From assembly GCA_900291925.1 (NCBI GenBank), contig UWYS01000029.1, positions 1 to 64,000 of the forward strand: DNA of 64,000 nucleotides, given 5' to 3'. A program made the position numbers and the translations under genes. How positions within the stretch are numbered: the first letter of the stretch is position 1; every line of letters starts with the position of its first letter. Under the pieces are notes generated by a model that made no database searches, was not told where the DNA came from, and saw only the letters and a list, made by a program, of their open reading frames with translations. This document shows positions 10,327-24,219 of this stretch, in pieces. This DNA is from Thecaphora thlaspeos (taxonomy: Eukaryota > Basidiomycota > Ustilaginomycetes > Urocystidales > Glomosporiaceae).

Positions 10327-11673
10327 ATGCGTGAGGTTCTCTCGCTCCACGTCGGCCAGGCCGGTATCCAGATCGGCAACGCCTGCTGGGAGCTCTACCT
10401 CGCCGAGCACGGCCTCAGCGCCGACGGCCGCATCCTCGAGGGCAGCCCCTCGGAGAACGATGACGGCTTCTCGACTTTTTTCTCCGAGACGGGCAGCGGC
10501 AAGTACGTCCCCCGTTCTATCTACGTCGACCTCGAGCCCAACGTCGTCGACGAGGTCCGCACCGGCACCTTCCGCAACCTCTTCCACCCCGAGTCGCTTG
10601 TCACCGGCAAGGAGGACGCCGCCAACAACTACGCCCGTGGCCACTATACCGTCGGCAAGGAGCTCATCGACCAGACGCTCGACCGCGTCCGCAAGCTCGC
10701 CGACGCCTGCTCTGGCCTCCAGGGCTTCTTCGTCTTCCACTCGTTCGGCGGCGGTACCGGTTCCGGCTTCGGCTCGCTTCTCCTCGAGCGCCTCGCCCAG
10801 GACTACGGAAAGAAGGCCAAGCTCGAGTTCTCCGTCTACCCGTCGCCCAAGATGAGCTCTTCGGTCGTCGAGCCCTACAACTCGGTCCTCACCACTCACA
10901 CCACGCTCGAGAACTCGGACTGCTCGTTCATGGTCGACAACGAGGCCATCTACGACATCTGCCGCACCAAGCTCGGCATCGCGTCGCCCGGCTTCACCAA
11001 CCTCAACCGCCTCATCGCCCAGGTCGTCTCGTCCATCACGGCGTCGCTCCGCTTCGACGGCTCGCTCAACGTCGACCTCAACGAGTTCCAGACCAACCTG
11101 GTCCCCTTCCCGCGGATTCACTTCCCCCTCGCCACGTACGCGCCCATCCTCTCGGCCGCCAAGGCGGGACACGAGCAGAACTCGGTCGCCGAGATGACGC
11201 TCTCCACCTTTGAGAAGGGCAACCAGATGGTCAAGTGCGACCCGCGCGACGGCAAGTTCATGGCGTGCTGCCTACTCTACCGCGGCGACGTCGTCCACAA
11301 GGACACCAACACGGCCATCGGTACCATCAAGACGAAGCGCACCATCCAGTTTGTTGACTGGTGCCCCACGGGCTTCAAGATCGGTATCTGCAACGAGCCG
11401 CCGGCCAACGTCCCCGGCGGCGACCTCGCCAAGGTTTCGCGCTCACTCTGCATGCTCGCCAACACGACCGCCATCGCGAGCGCCTGGTCGCGCCTCGACC
11501 ACAAGTTCGACCTGCTCTACTCGAAGCGTGCCTTTGTCCACTGGTACGTTGGCGAGGGCATGGAGGAGGGCGAGTTCTCCGAGGCGCGCGAGGACCTCGC
11601 CGCGCTCGAGAAGGACTACGAGGAGGTCGGCCTCGACTCGGTCGAGGCGGGCGAGGAGGAGCTCGAGTACTAG
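10327..11673 (+). CDS. TUB1: Alpha-tubulin
   Basis: Subunit of the alpha/beta-tubulin heterodimer that builds microtubules. Single coding exon, 448 aa, the family's usual length. It begins at [13 protein letters not shown] (10327), the conserved alpha-tubulin N-terminus; an in-frame ATG at 10276 would add 17 atypical residues and is rejected. The GTP-binding glycine loop GGGTGSG is present. [14 protein letters not shown] carries the catalytic Glu that alpha-tubulin uses to hydrolyse beta-tubulin's GTP. The tail is acidic and ends in EEELEY, a terminal Tyr suited to tyrosination-type end recognition. The loop where other alpha-tubulins carry acetylated Lys40 reads SPSENDDGF and has no Lys. Codons are strongly biased to C-ending triplets, typical of a highly expressed gene. 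Confidence 0.98.
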   Translation: MREVLSLHVGQAGIQIGNACWELYLAEHGLSADGRILEGSPSENDDGFSTFFSETGSGKYVPRSIYVDLEPNVVDEVRTGTFRNLFHPESLVTGKEDAANNYARGHYTVGKELIDQTLDRVRKLADACSGLQGFFVFHSFGGGTGSGFGSLLLERLAQDYGKKAKLEFSVYPSPKMSSSVVEPYNSVLTTHTTLENSDCSFMVDNEAIYDICRTKLGIASPGFTNLNRLIAQVVSSITASLRFDGSLNVDLNEFQTNLVPFPRIHFPLATYAPILSAAKAGHEQNSVAEMTLSTFEKGNQMVKCDPRDGKFMACCLLYRGDVVHKDTNTAIGTIKTKRTIQFVDWCPTGFKIGICNEPPANVPGGDLAKVSRSLCMLANTTAIASAWSRLDHKFDLLYSKRAFVHWYVGEGMEEGEFSEAREDLAALEKDYEEVGLDSVEAGEEELEY

Positions 11674-12344
11674 AGAATGGATGCCCCGCAGTGGTCCCCA
11701 TCCTCGTTTGTCTCCCCCCCCCCCCCCGTTGTACTGTTCCCTGCGTCCGTCTCTGAACGTCGGTCAAGAGTCAAGTTGAAGAAGGATGTTGACCGGGCAG
11801 GCTAGCTAGTCGATTCGCGTGGGCTGTATGCCAGTGCTTGCTCGGTCCGCATGTCAATGTTGGTTCGCCCCATTTATCTTTGATCCCTTGCGTGTGCGTG
11901 TGCGGTATGTGTGCGTGTGCGGACGCTCGTCGTACGTCTCGATCATAGGGGACGTAAAGGGAACCAACTCACCGTCCCACATCGTCTATACCGCATACAG
12001 GCACGCATACAACCCCTCACCACGTTGCGGGACGCATCAAGGTCTTCGACTACCACACCAAGAACGACGTAACCTCTCCCTCCTCGGTGCGCCAACAGAA
12101 TGAACGGGTCTAGGATACCTCTTGGATCGTTCGACATGGATGCGGGCGCGGTCGTGGTCGCGTATTCATAAACAAAGGTGGAAAGGAAAAACAAAAACAT
12201 ACAAGGCTTATTAGGAGGCTGTTTGTGTGGTTGGTGAAAACAAGGCAGAGACGAAATGATCGTTCGTCGAACGAAGCGGTGAGGTGGGTGTGTGCGGCTG
12301 GATGGGTGACAGCCTACGCTTTCCCCACCCTCTCCCCTTCCGCC
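11674..12344. other. Convergent intergenic region, alpha-tubulin / SSD1
   Basis: 3' flanks of two convergent genes. Contains a C14 run at 11714-11727 shortly after the tubulin stop and GT/TG-rich stretches around 11890-11930. No gene is seen. Confidence 0.6.
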
Positions 12345-15300
12345 TCACATGGGCTGGTTGCCGTTGCTCCAGGGGTTGACGGAAAACACCTTGAGCACGG
12401 GCGGGCTCTTTGTCATGTCGCTCGTGATGATGACGGGGATCTGGACGAGTTCGCAGATGGTCTGGACGCGGTGGCCGTCCCTCCTCTCGAGGCCGTCGAA
12501 GCGCAGCTCGGGCTTCTTGAAGCTCTTGCCCCTCTGCGCGCTCCCCTGGACCTCCTCGGCCGACGCGAGGAAGCGCTGCGCCGCAAACACGCCGTCGTCC
12601 GCCGTCTCGTCGTCCTCGTCGTCAAAGAGCGCCGCCTCGTCCGTGTGCGACTGCGACGTCATCTCCATCGCCGCGTGCTGGCGAGCCACCTCCTGCAGCT
12701 TCTTGACGTGCACGTCGTCCGAGGTTTCGGCGAGCCACGAGATGACGTCGACGTCGTTCTTCCAGTAGATCGAGAGCGCGTTGCTCTCGCCGTCGTACGT
12801 GTGGTGCTCGATCGGCATCTGGTCGACGTGCACGCGCTTCTCGACGCCAAACTCGGGCACCACCACGTCGAACGCCGCGTCGAGCACGCCGATCACCGTC
12901 GCCGTCCGCACCACGGGGCCGTAGCGCATCGTGAGGTCGTGGATCAGCAGGCAGAGGAAGAGGTGGGCGCTCTGCTCCTGCGCCAGCTTGGCCGCGTCCT
13001 TCTTGACGTTGCACTGCTGCGCAATCTTGGCCATGGCCTCGCGGTCGACGCTGAACCTGTCCTGCTTGGCCAGGATCGCCTCGAGCTGGCGGTGCACCAT
13101 CAGGTCGGCGTAGCGCCGGATCGGCGAGGTAAAGTGCGTGTAGAGCGCGACGTTGAGCGCATAGTGCTGGTACTTGGCGATGTCGACCATGCCCGTGCAG
13201 AAGTACTTGGCGCGCAGCATCGACTTGGTCGCCAGCGTTTCGAGCGCGGTGCGCGTCTTCTCGTCCTCGATCTGCTGGAGGCTCTTGTGCAGCGCGCCCG
13301 CCGTCGAGATGTCGATCTCAAAGCCCATCGACTTGGCGCGCCTGAGGAAGCCGTCGAGCCGGCGCTCGAGCGGGCGCTCGTGGCGACGCAGCAACGCAAC
13401 GTCCGGCAAGCCGGCCGCAATCTGCGAGGCGACGTCCATGTTTGCCTGGAGCATAAACTCTTCGATCAGCTGGTGGGCGTCGTAGGTCTTGTAGACGCTC
13501 GCGTCCATCGGCAGGCCGTTGTCGTCGAGGCGGAAGCTGAGCTTAACATTGTTGATCTTGAGCGCGCCGTCCTCGAAGCGGCGGGCGCGCATCTTCTTGG
13601 CGAGGCCGTCGAGGATCTTGATATCCTCAGCAACGTCGGCGTCCCGGTGCTCTCTCACCTTGCCCGCCGGCAGCTCGCCGCCCTCGATGATCTGCTGGGC
13701 GTCGGCGTAGGCGAGCTTGGCGCACGACCGGATCACCGTCTTGCCAAACCAGCGGCCGATGACGCGTGCCTCTTCGTTCATGGTGAAGACGGCCGAAAAG
13801 GCGAGGCGCTCCACGTTGGGAACGAGCGAGCAGAGCTCCTCGCACAGCGTCGGGGGCAGCATCGGGATGGCGCGCTGGACGAGGTAGACCGAGGTCCCGC
13901 GCTTGCGCGCCTCGCGGTCGAGCGCCGAGCCGAGCTTGACAAAATGCGAGACGTCGGCGATGTGGACGCCGACCTCGTAGAGGCCGCCGTCGAGCTTGGT
14001 GATGCTGAGCGCGTCGTCGAGGTCCTTGGCCGTCTCGGGGTCGATGGTAAAGACACGGTGGCTGCGGAAGTCGCGGCGCGCCTCGATCTCCTTGTCCGGG
14101 ATGGTCCAGGGCAGCGGCGGCAGGCACTTGAGCGCGCTGTCGTTGAACTCCTCAGTCGCTGAGCTGAGGCTGTCCTTGAGCAGCGCCTGGGTCTCGGCCT
14201 CGACGTTGCCGATCACGCCAATCTCCTCGACCAGCGTGCCGAACGGGTGGAGCGACGTGATGGGCCACCTTTTGATGCAGGCGACGAACAGGCAATTGTT
14301 GTAGTTTTCCTGGCCGCCATCGTCCCAGAAGTCGCGCGGCGCCTGGTCCGCCGGGATGGCGATCAAGGGTACGCGCTTGTCCGACGGGCGGAACCAGATA
14401 ATCTTGGGGCGCGGCTGGACCACCTCGGGCATCTGGCTCGGCTCGATCCCGTTGCGCTGGGCGCGCTCCGCCTGCTGGCGCTCCTGGGTAGCCGCCGACG
14501 AGGGGCGCTGTCGTCCCAGGGTGCCCGAGAAGAGCTGCCCGGCGGCGCGCTCGACGATCGCGACGACGTGGCCGGCAAACGACGGCGGTGCCGACTCGTT
14601 CTCCTCCTCGTCCTCGATCAGCTTGAGCTGGGCACCCTCGACCTCGAGATCGTCCTTGGCCTTGTCGGGCTTTCTCGACGCCATGCCCGTCTGCTCCTCC
14701 TTGCGCTTCTTCTTGTCCTCCTTTTCCTTCTTCGTATTCCAGACCTCGAGCGGGTCGAGCAGCTCGACGGCGACGAGGTCGCCCTCGAGCGCGCGATTGC
14801 GGTCCTTGGAGCCGCTGATGAAGATGTCGCTGTCGAGCACCTCGGTGGTGACGTAGGCGTCGCTGCGGTTGCGCTTGTTGATGCGCAGCACGCCGACCAC
14901 CAGCTTGCCCTCGGCCAGCAGCACGGGGAGCGTCGACTGCTGCAGGTAGTTGCCGAACAGCGCCTTGCGCTGGAACGCGCCGCCGGGGCCCTGCTGCTGC
15001 TGGTTGCCGTTGTTGAAACCGCCGCCGAACTGGCCGGGGAAGCCACCCGGTCCCGCCATCGGGTTGAAGCCGCCGCTGAACGAGGGCGTCTTGTGGTGGT
15101 GGTTGAGGTGCTGCTGCTGGTGCTGCGGAGCACCGCTCGTCTGGGCGCGGAAGTGGCGCAGAGATGCCAGCTGAGCCTGGGCCGAGGCGAGGTCCATCAT
15201 CTGAGGAGCTCCACCGCCGCCAGGCGTCCCGTTGATGCGCCAGCTGGTGCTGTTAGTGCGTCCGTGGCCGCCGCGTCCGCCGCCAGGACCGCCGAAGCCG

Positions 15301-17597
15301 TCGGCCAGCTCGGTCATCGAACCGCTGCCGTTGAGCGAGCCGAGGCTGATCAGGCCGCCGCCAGCCATCAGGTACTCGGGCGACAGCTGCTGCAGCTGGA
15401 GCGAAGGGTGGCTAAAGTGACCCATCGTCGGCTGCTGTTGCTGCTGCTGCGACGGCTGGGAGCTCGGGTTGAAGGCTGGAAGCAACGCCTGCTGCTGCGG
15501 CAGCGTAGGCATCGAACTACCCTGCTGGCCCTGGCTGCCCTGTTTCTGTTGCTGCTGCTGCTTGCGGTTGCGGCTCATGTTGTTGGGGAAGGAAAAGTCC
15601 GGGTTGGGCTGCATCGCGGGTCCGTCGCTCTCGTTCTGGCCGCCGCCGATGCTGTTGCCGCCGTTGTTGCCCGCACCGGCGCCGACGCCAACGCCGCTGA
15701 CTCCAAGATCGGCGCTTGTAGTCGCCGCCTGAATGGCCTTGTTGACGACGTTGACCGAGTGCCTGCGACCGTGGCCGCGCGGCAGGTTGGCCGAGGGGGC
15801 GGGATTCTGCTGGTTGAGGGTGAACGCGTTGAGCCCGCCGCCGCCGCCGATCGAATGGCTCGTCGAGAAGCTGCCCATTGGACCCGTGTGAGGGGCGTGG
15901 CTCTGGATGCGGCGGTGTCCGCCGCCGACGTCTCCGTTGCCGAAGTCCTGGTGCATGCCGTACTGCTGTTGCTGCTGCTGAGGGCCGTCGAATGCGGTCT
16001 GCTGCTGCATCAGCTGCTGCTGCTGGAGCTGGAGCATCTCGATCTGCTGTTGGATGACCACCTGCTGTTCAGCATACATCTGGCTCTGGGCGTTGAGGTT
16101 ACTGAGGTTGTTGGCGCCGAGGCCGCCCATCTGGCCGAGCTGGCGGCCGCCGCCAACGAGCCCGCTAATGTCGCTGCCGCTGCGACGGTGAGCAGGCGCG
16201 CCGAGGTGGTCAACACCGCCGCCGCCGCCGCTAAAGTCCTGGCGACCGGCCCGGGTCGGGTCGAAGGCGGCTCCGCCCATGTAGTCGATGCTGCTGGCGC
16301 CATCGTCGGTCATGTCGTCCATCTCGTTGATCGACGGTTCAAGGCCCGAGCCCATGTTGTAGCCCAGCTCGGCAAACCGGTTCTGCAGGCTGAGCTGGCG
16401 CTGGTGAGCGTTGGCGGCGCGGAGATCGGCGCCGCCGCCGCCGCCAGACTGGTTGGCAGAATGGCGGGCGACGGCGCTCTGGAAGGCGGCGTTGCCAGCG
16501 AAGCGGGGGCCGCTGCCCTGGCGCTGGAAGGCGGGCTGCGACGCTTCAGTGTCCTCGCCCAGGCTGGCGAGGACTCCTCCGCGAGAGGCAAAGTTGCCGC
16601 GTCCGCCGGGCGGCGACGCAATGTTGAGCTGCTGCTGGAGCTGCGCCTGGAGGTGTTCCTCCTGCGCCTGGAGCCGGCTGGTGACGGCGGCCAGGTCGTT
16701 TTGCGCGTCAGACGACGGCGGATCACCACTGCTGTTGGAACGGCCGCTGGGAGGTGTCGACTTGATGTCCTGCAGGCAGCATATAGCAAGAGATCAAAAG
16801 GCAGGGCGAGAGCAATCGATTAGCTGCCGAGCTCAAGGCGCGAGGCACGCAAATCTCCAGACAGGATCGTCACGACGACTCACAGCGATCATCTGCTGAA
16901 GGTTGTTGAGGGCGGCGCTCGAGTCGCGACCGGTCCCAGGCGAGGTGGTGCCGCCGGCCTTGCGGGCGTGGACGCTCGAAGCCGTGTCGCGTTTGCCGCC
17001 GCTGCCGCCGCTGTTGTTGGAGCCTCCGCGGTTCATGGTGGTGCTGGTGTTTCGCTCCGACTTTGCGCCGTTGCTGTTCTTCGAAAAGTTCTGAGGAGGT
17101 CTCTGCTGCTGCTGCGAAGAGGACGGCGGGTTGGAGGTGCTGCCGCTCTTGCTGCTGGGCTTCTTGTTCGACGACGCCTTTCGAGACTGGGACTGTCCGC
17201 CGCCGGCCGCCTTGTGGTCTGAGTCGGCCGTAGCGTTGCTGTCCAGGCTGGCGGTCGATTTGTCAGCACTGTTGCTGCTGTTCTTGCCGCTGCCGCCTTT
17301 GTTGCCGGTGCGCCTCTGACCGCCTGCGTTGGTGGTGGTAGGGCCGCTACTGTTGTTGCTGGCGCTTGCGCTGCCGCTTTTGGTATTGTGGCTGTTGGTG
17401 GTGCTGCTGCTGCTACTGTTCTTCGCGGTGCTGGTGTCGGAAGGCGCGGCGCTCTGCTTCTGCTGCTTCGCTTCGGCCTTAGGCTTGGGCGTGGGCTTGG
17501 CCTGGGACTGAGACTGGGACTGGGGCTGGGACGACGAGTCTGCGTTGTTTCTAGGCTGAGGCTGCTTCTGCTGCTTCTTGATGCTATCCTCTGGCAT
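12345..17597 (-). CDS. SSD1: SSD1-type RNB-domain RNA-binding protein
   Basis: Dis3L2/RNase II-family protein. Yeast Ssd1 binds mRNAs for cell-wall proteins and represses their translation. Two exons, complement(12345-16769, 16884-17597), with a 114-bp intron, encode 1712 aa, well above yeast Ssd1. Residues 1-650 or so are low-complexity and rich in Ser, Asn, Gln and Gly. The folded part starts near FQRKALFGNYLQQS (cold-shock domains), then the RNB domain and an S1-like end. The RNB active-site motif TIDPETAKDLDDAL is intact, with D1148, D1154, D1156 and D1157 spaced as in active RNase II enzymes. HFTSPIRRYADLMVH provides the conserved Arg region. Yeast Ssd1 is a pseudonuclease that has lost this site, so this protein may still cut RNA. 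The splice junction ...LNNLQQMIA/DIKSTPP reads smoothly. Confidence 0.95.
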
Positions 17598-19374
17598 TGC
17601 GCGTATACTGCTGCCCGTACCGGTCTAAGCAAGAGGGGGTCGATAAAAATCGAGCCGGGTCAACGAGAAGGTGTCAAGTCGAGCGGTGATTGGCCCGGGG
17701 GCGGGATGAAAGAGGCGAAGATCCTGCTCGAGAGCGAGGTGGGGTGTGCGGGTGTAGAAGGGAATACTCTAGCGAGTCGATTCGGGCAGGGCGGAGCCTG
17801 CTTGCTTGCTTGCTTGTTTGCTCGATCTTGGACTGTTGGAACGATGGTGAGCGTCACCGGGGCTTTGAACGAGTGGACGATGCAGTGCTCGGAAGGAGTG
17901 GCGAAGCGTGGAGCTGCACCTGCTGCAAGGGCGCAGACCAAGGAAGGGAGCCGCCGAGGAATGAGCGAGCCCAGGAGTCGAGGACGACTTGCGAGGGGGG
18001 GGGCCGATGGTCTTTGTAGCTTTGGGTATTTCGACGACCGAGCGAACTGCCCGTGACGAGCTAGCGAGCGAGCGAGCGAACGAACGGGGAAGGGGAGGGA
18101 TATTGCTACGTGTTCTGACCTGACGGCTGTCGAAGCTGTGTCGAGCGGGTGGTGAGGATGCCTTGAAAGCGGAAGGAGGCGCGAGGCCGCGAGTGCGAGA
18201 GTAGAGCGAGTGCGAGTGGGGGGGGGAGTGTTGAGCTAGAAAGCAGACGCGGACGAGGGTTTCTTCCTTCCAGATGATGGAGGTAGAGAGGGTGAGGATC
18301 GGAGCAGAGCTTTACGCCGAGCAGAAGGGGGGAGAAAGGGTGAGGTGGGTGGGGGGATTTGATGTTGGTGGCGCGAGTGGAAGGGGTGGGGTGCAAAGCG
18401 GCAGGGCAGGTCAGGGTGGCTGACTGATCTTGCCGCGCTGATGTGACCTATCTTGACACACGCGGCCAGGCCGGGTTGGCAGGCCAGGCCAGGCTGAACA
18501 GCTTGCGTTGACCTGTGCGCAGCACAGGCCGAAGAGGCCCGTTTTTTCTCGGGCCGCCCCGCGCCTCGTCCCTTGACAGCGCCAGCACGGCACCGTTGGC
18601 CCGTGCCCCCGCACCGCTCTCCAAGGCCTCCCCGGCCTCTTGACAAGCTGCTGTCATCCCGACGGGTGTGCAACGCTTGCTGCTGAGTCGACTAGCTTTG
18701 CCACCTCGATCATCCGAGCGAAAGCACAGAAAGAGAGGCTCGCGGTCAGGCCGAGGCCGGTCAGTGGCTTTTGACAACGCAAGGCAAGGCAAGTCAAGGA
18801 AGGGAAGGGCAGGGCAGGGCAGGGCAGGGCAAGGCGAGGTAAAAAAGAACTGCGGCGAGCTGCATGCCTTTCCTTGCCTCTGTACAGCAGTGGTCAGACC
18901 TTACACCCCCCCCCCCATTCCAAGGAGAGCATCGCCTGCCTGATCATTTGGCGCTGCAAGGCTTCGATCAGCTGGCAACCAGTCAGTCCAGCTAGAGCGT
19001 TACGAGACGAGACAGAGACGAGCAGGTAGATGCAAGGGAGGAGAAAAAAGGCGTCTTAGACCACGTACCCCTCACATCTTCGTCCACAGAAGGGACGCGG
19101 TCCAAGCTTCTTTTATCGTCTCTTTCTCCTGGCAAATTCCGGTTTCGCCCCAGACGACGCTTCTCATCCATACCAAGATGCTGCTGCGGATGGCCGGGTG
19201 GCGATCATCACCGCCATGACACGGCCTCGCTACAGTGACAAGAAGTCGAGTCCAAGGGACGAGTCGAGGCAAGTAGACTCTTATAGCGCCGACGGTAGTC
19301 ATACACTTGAACAGATCCCATGCAGGCGGACCGACAGGACAGAACAGACGAGGTTCCTCGAGCGAGATCCGCTC
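17598..19374. other. SSD1 upstream region and MYST 3' flank
   Basis: 1.8 kb with no supportable gene. Holds a G-rich patch (about 17995-18003), AGGGC pentamer repeats at about 18806-18831 and a C11 run at 18906-18916. SSD1 transcripts must begin in its left part. Confidence 0.5.
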
Positions 19375-22175
<2,801 letters not shown>

Positions 22176-22661
22176 TGTGCGGAAGGCGTGGGCGGCGGCA
22201 GCAGCAAAGCGAGGGCCTGCCTGCACGCCGGAAGGGAGAGGCGGTCGCGACGATGAATGGCGCGTGCAGCGTCGGTGGTGGTCACGAGGGTGGCGGTGGC
22301 GGTGGCGGTGGCGATAGCGACGATGACGAGTGTCGGAGGAGAGAGTGCGGTGAAGAGGCGGACGCGGGAGAGGGAAGGCGCCGGGTGGTCGTCGCGTGTT
22401 CGCACTGCCCTCTGCACGGCTAGCTCGCCATCCACCGCAGCGCCACTCAATGGTGAAGCTTTCGGTCTGCCTGGGTCGGGGAAGGGAAAGGGGAGACGGC
22501 GCACCGCCTTGCTTGTTCTGGAGCGGCCCCAAGGTCGAGAGGCGATCTAGGCGAGCATGGATGGCGTTACGCCGTATACGCGTGGCTTCGGCAAGGCCGA
22601 GCGACGCTTGCCGCTCGAGGGACCCTTTGCGGACCGTCCCGGGCAGGGCCGCCATTTTTTG

Positions 22662-23378
22662 CCCGATAAATGATAGAATCGCCCGATAGGATGCCTTGCT
22701 GAGGCGAGAACAAGATCGGGACGCATCATTTTGGCCCGATAGCAAGAAATACCGATTCAAAACCGCAGCGTATTTCCCTTTTAATCGGGAGCCGCAACTT
22801 GAAATCGGAAAGATGCCCATATAGAAGAAGCGATGACTAAATCGGGCTGTCCCGATCAAAGAAGAAGAACAGGAATAGGTACGTGAAAATCCAGAGCCGC
22901 AGTTACATATCGGGTTGCCTAGACTTTCGAGGCGAAAAAAGGAATTCCAAAACTGCAGCTCGGAAGAAGAAATTAAATTTCGGCTCCAAGACTTGTGCAT
23001 GGGGCTCCGGAAAATAAGTTTTCCGGCTCCCGATTGGGATGAATCAATGGCGTGCCTCCTCAAGTTGCAGAGCCCGATTTTAGAGCAAAAAATGGCGCGC
23101 GTAAAAGGGGCCGCGACTACAAATCGGGTTGCCCAAACAAATCGGCGCGCGTGAAAGAGTCGTGGATACAAATCCGCCCTAACCCAACATCTCGGCCGAT
23201 ATCAAATCGGCGCCCGCGAAAGGAGCTGCGACTACACTCCCGATTGGATAGAAGCCTCAAACTTGAAATTGGCAGTCGCACCACTTTGCTTCATAAATCG
23301 GGAGCCGAACCAAAAAAAAAACAAAAAAACAAAAAAAAACAAAAAACAAATCGTGTTGTTGTGCGGCAAATAATCGGG
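22662..23378. repeat. ATCGGG/CCCGAT motif cluster in an AT-richer island
   Basis: Fourteen exact copies of the hexamer in either orientation in 717 bp. CCCGAT: 22662, 22682, 22735, 22851, 23029, 23073, 23239. ATCGGG: 22715, 22784, 22841, 22909, 23123, 23297, 23373. Many sit in longer cores, AATCGGGAGCC or ATCGGGTTGCC, and near-matches (ATCGGA, ATCGGC) add to the set. Spacing is irregular, so it is not a simple tandem repeat. Base composition differs sharply from the flanks. Function and origin are unknown. Confidence 0.75.
23311..23350 (+). repeat. A-rich tract interrupted by regularly spaced C
   Basis: Runs of 6-10 A separated by single C residues, inside the motif island and immediately after an ATCGGGAGCC core. 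It could be a retroelement tail or simple sequence. No target-site duplication is evident to me. Confidence 0.7.
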
Positions 23379-24219
23379 AGGCACAGATACACTACACTAC
23401 TGACTATGTAACTACATCAAGGCAGCCGGGTTGGTTCGGCTTTTGTTTATGATTCTTCTTATTCACTCCTATTTGTTCTTAGATTTATTGCCAGGTGTTG
23501 GTCTGTATGGCTCGGCGTGGCGTGAGGCAGCGCGTCAGACGTGCTCCAAGGCGTTCCATTCCTCTGTACAAAGACCCTCCCTCACCTCCAGCGATAGATG
23601 GCGAGAAGGCGGACGCAGTAGGCCAGATGGCGTAGATAGATGTTGACCTGCCACCGTCCCACTATCCATAGGTACTGTGCGCGCAACATCCCTCTGAGCC
23701 CTTCCGGTGACGTCGACACGAGGTGTTGCAGAGCGACGAAGCGTGGCCGCCACCGTCGTTGCTACATTGACACGAGAGTAGAGCCTGCCACTCGCCGTGC
23801 TGGCCTCAAGTGTGATGCTGGCGTAGCGAACGGCATAGCGTTTCCTCTTGCCTCTCCCGGCGGGCCTCTCAAGCCACGTCCATCATCTACTCCTGCCGCC
23901 GCTGCCGTCAGCGCTGAGCGCACCTTGCAAATCCATCGAGCAACGGCTAAGCATGAAGTTGTCAGAACCGGCTTCCCCCCCCCTCTGCTTCCCCATACCG
24001 AAGCGGAAGTGTAACATAGCGCCTTCCCTTCCCTGGTCTCCCTTCTGATCACCATTACTTTCCCCTGCTACGATACCTCGATACACGCACACACACACAC
24101 GCGCGCATATACGCCATACCCATCAGCCGCCGCCGGTTCTTGACAGACGAGCAGACGGCAGACAACACCTAGTACGCCTTGTTCCTTTCGTTCGACAAAG
24201 AGGGGAACAACATCACGCC

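Larger units (their letters stand above)
22176..24219. other. Divergent intergenic region, MYST / GH16
   Basis: 2 kb between two divergent starts. GC-rich near the MYST start, then abruptly AT-richer from about 22640 to 23500 (see the motif cluster). The right third (23500-24200) is ordinary and contains a short CA repeat at about 24085-24105 close to the GH16 start. No gene is supported. Confidence 0.6.

Noticed and set aside
12225..16823. Very long plus-strand open frames (12225-14162 and 14247-16823) opposite SSD1
   Set aside because: Composition is Arg/Leu/Val/Ala-rich with no domain. They mirror the GC-biased third codon positions of SSD1 on the other strand.
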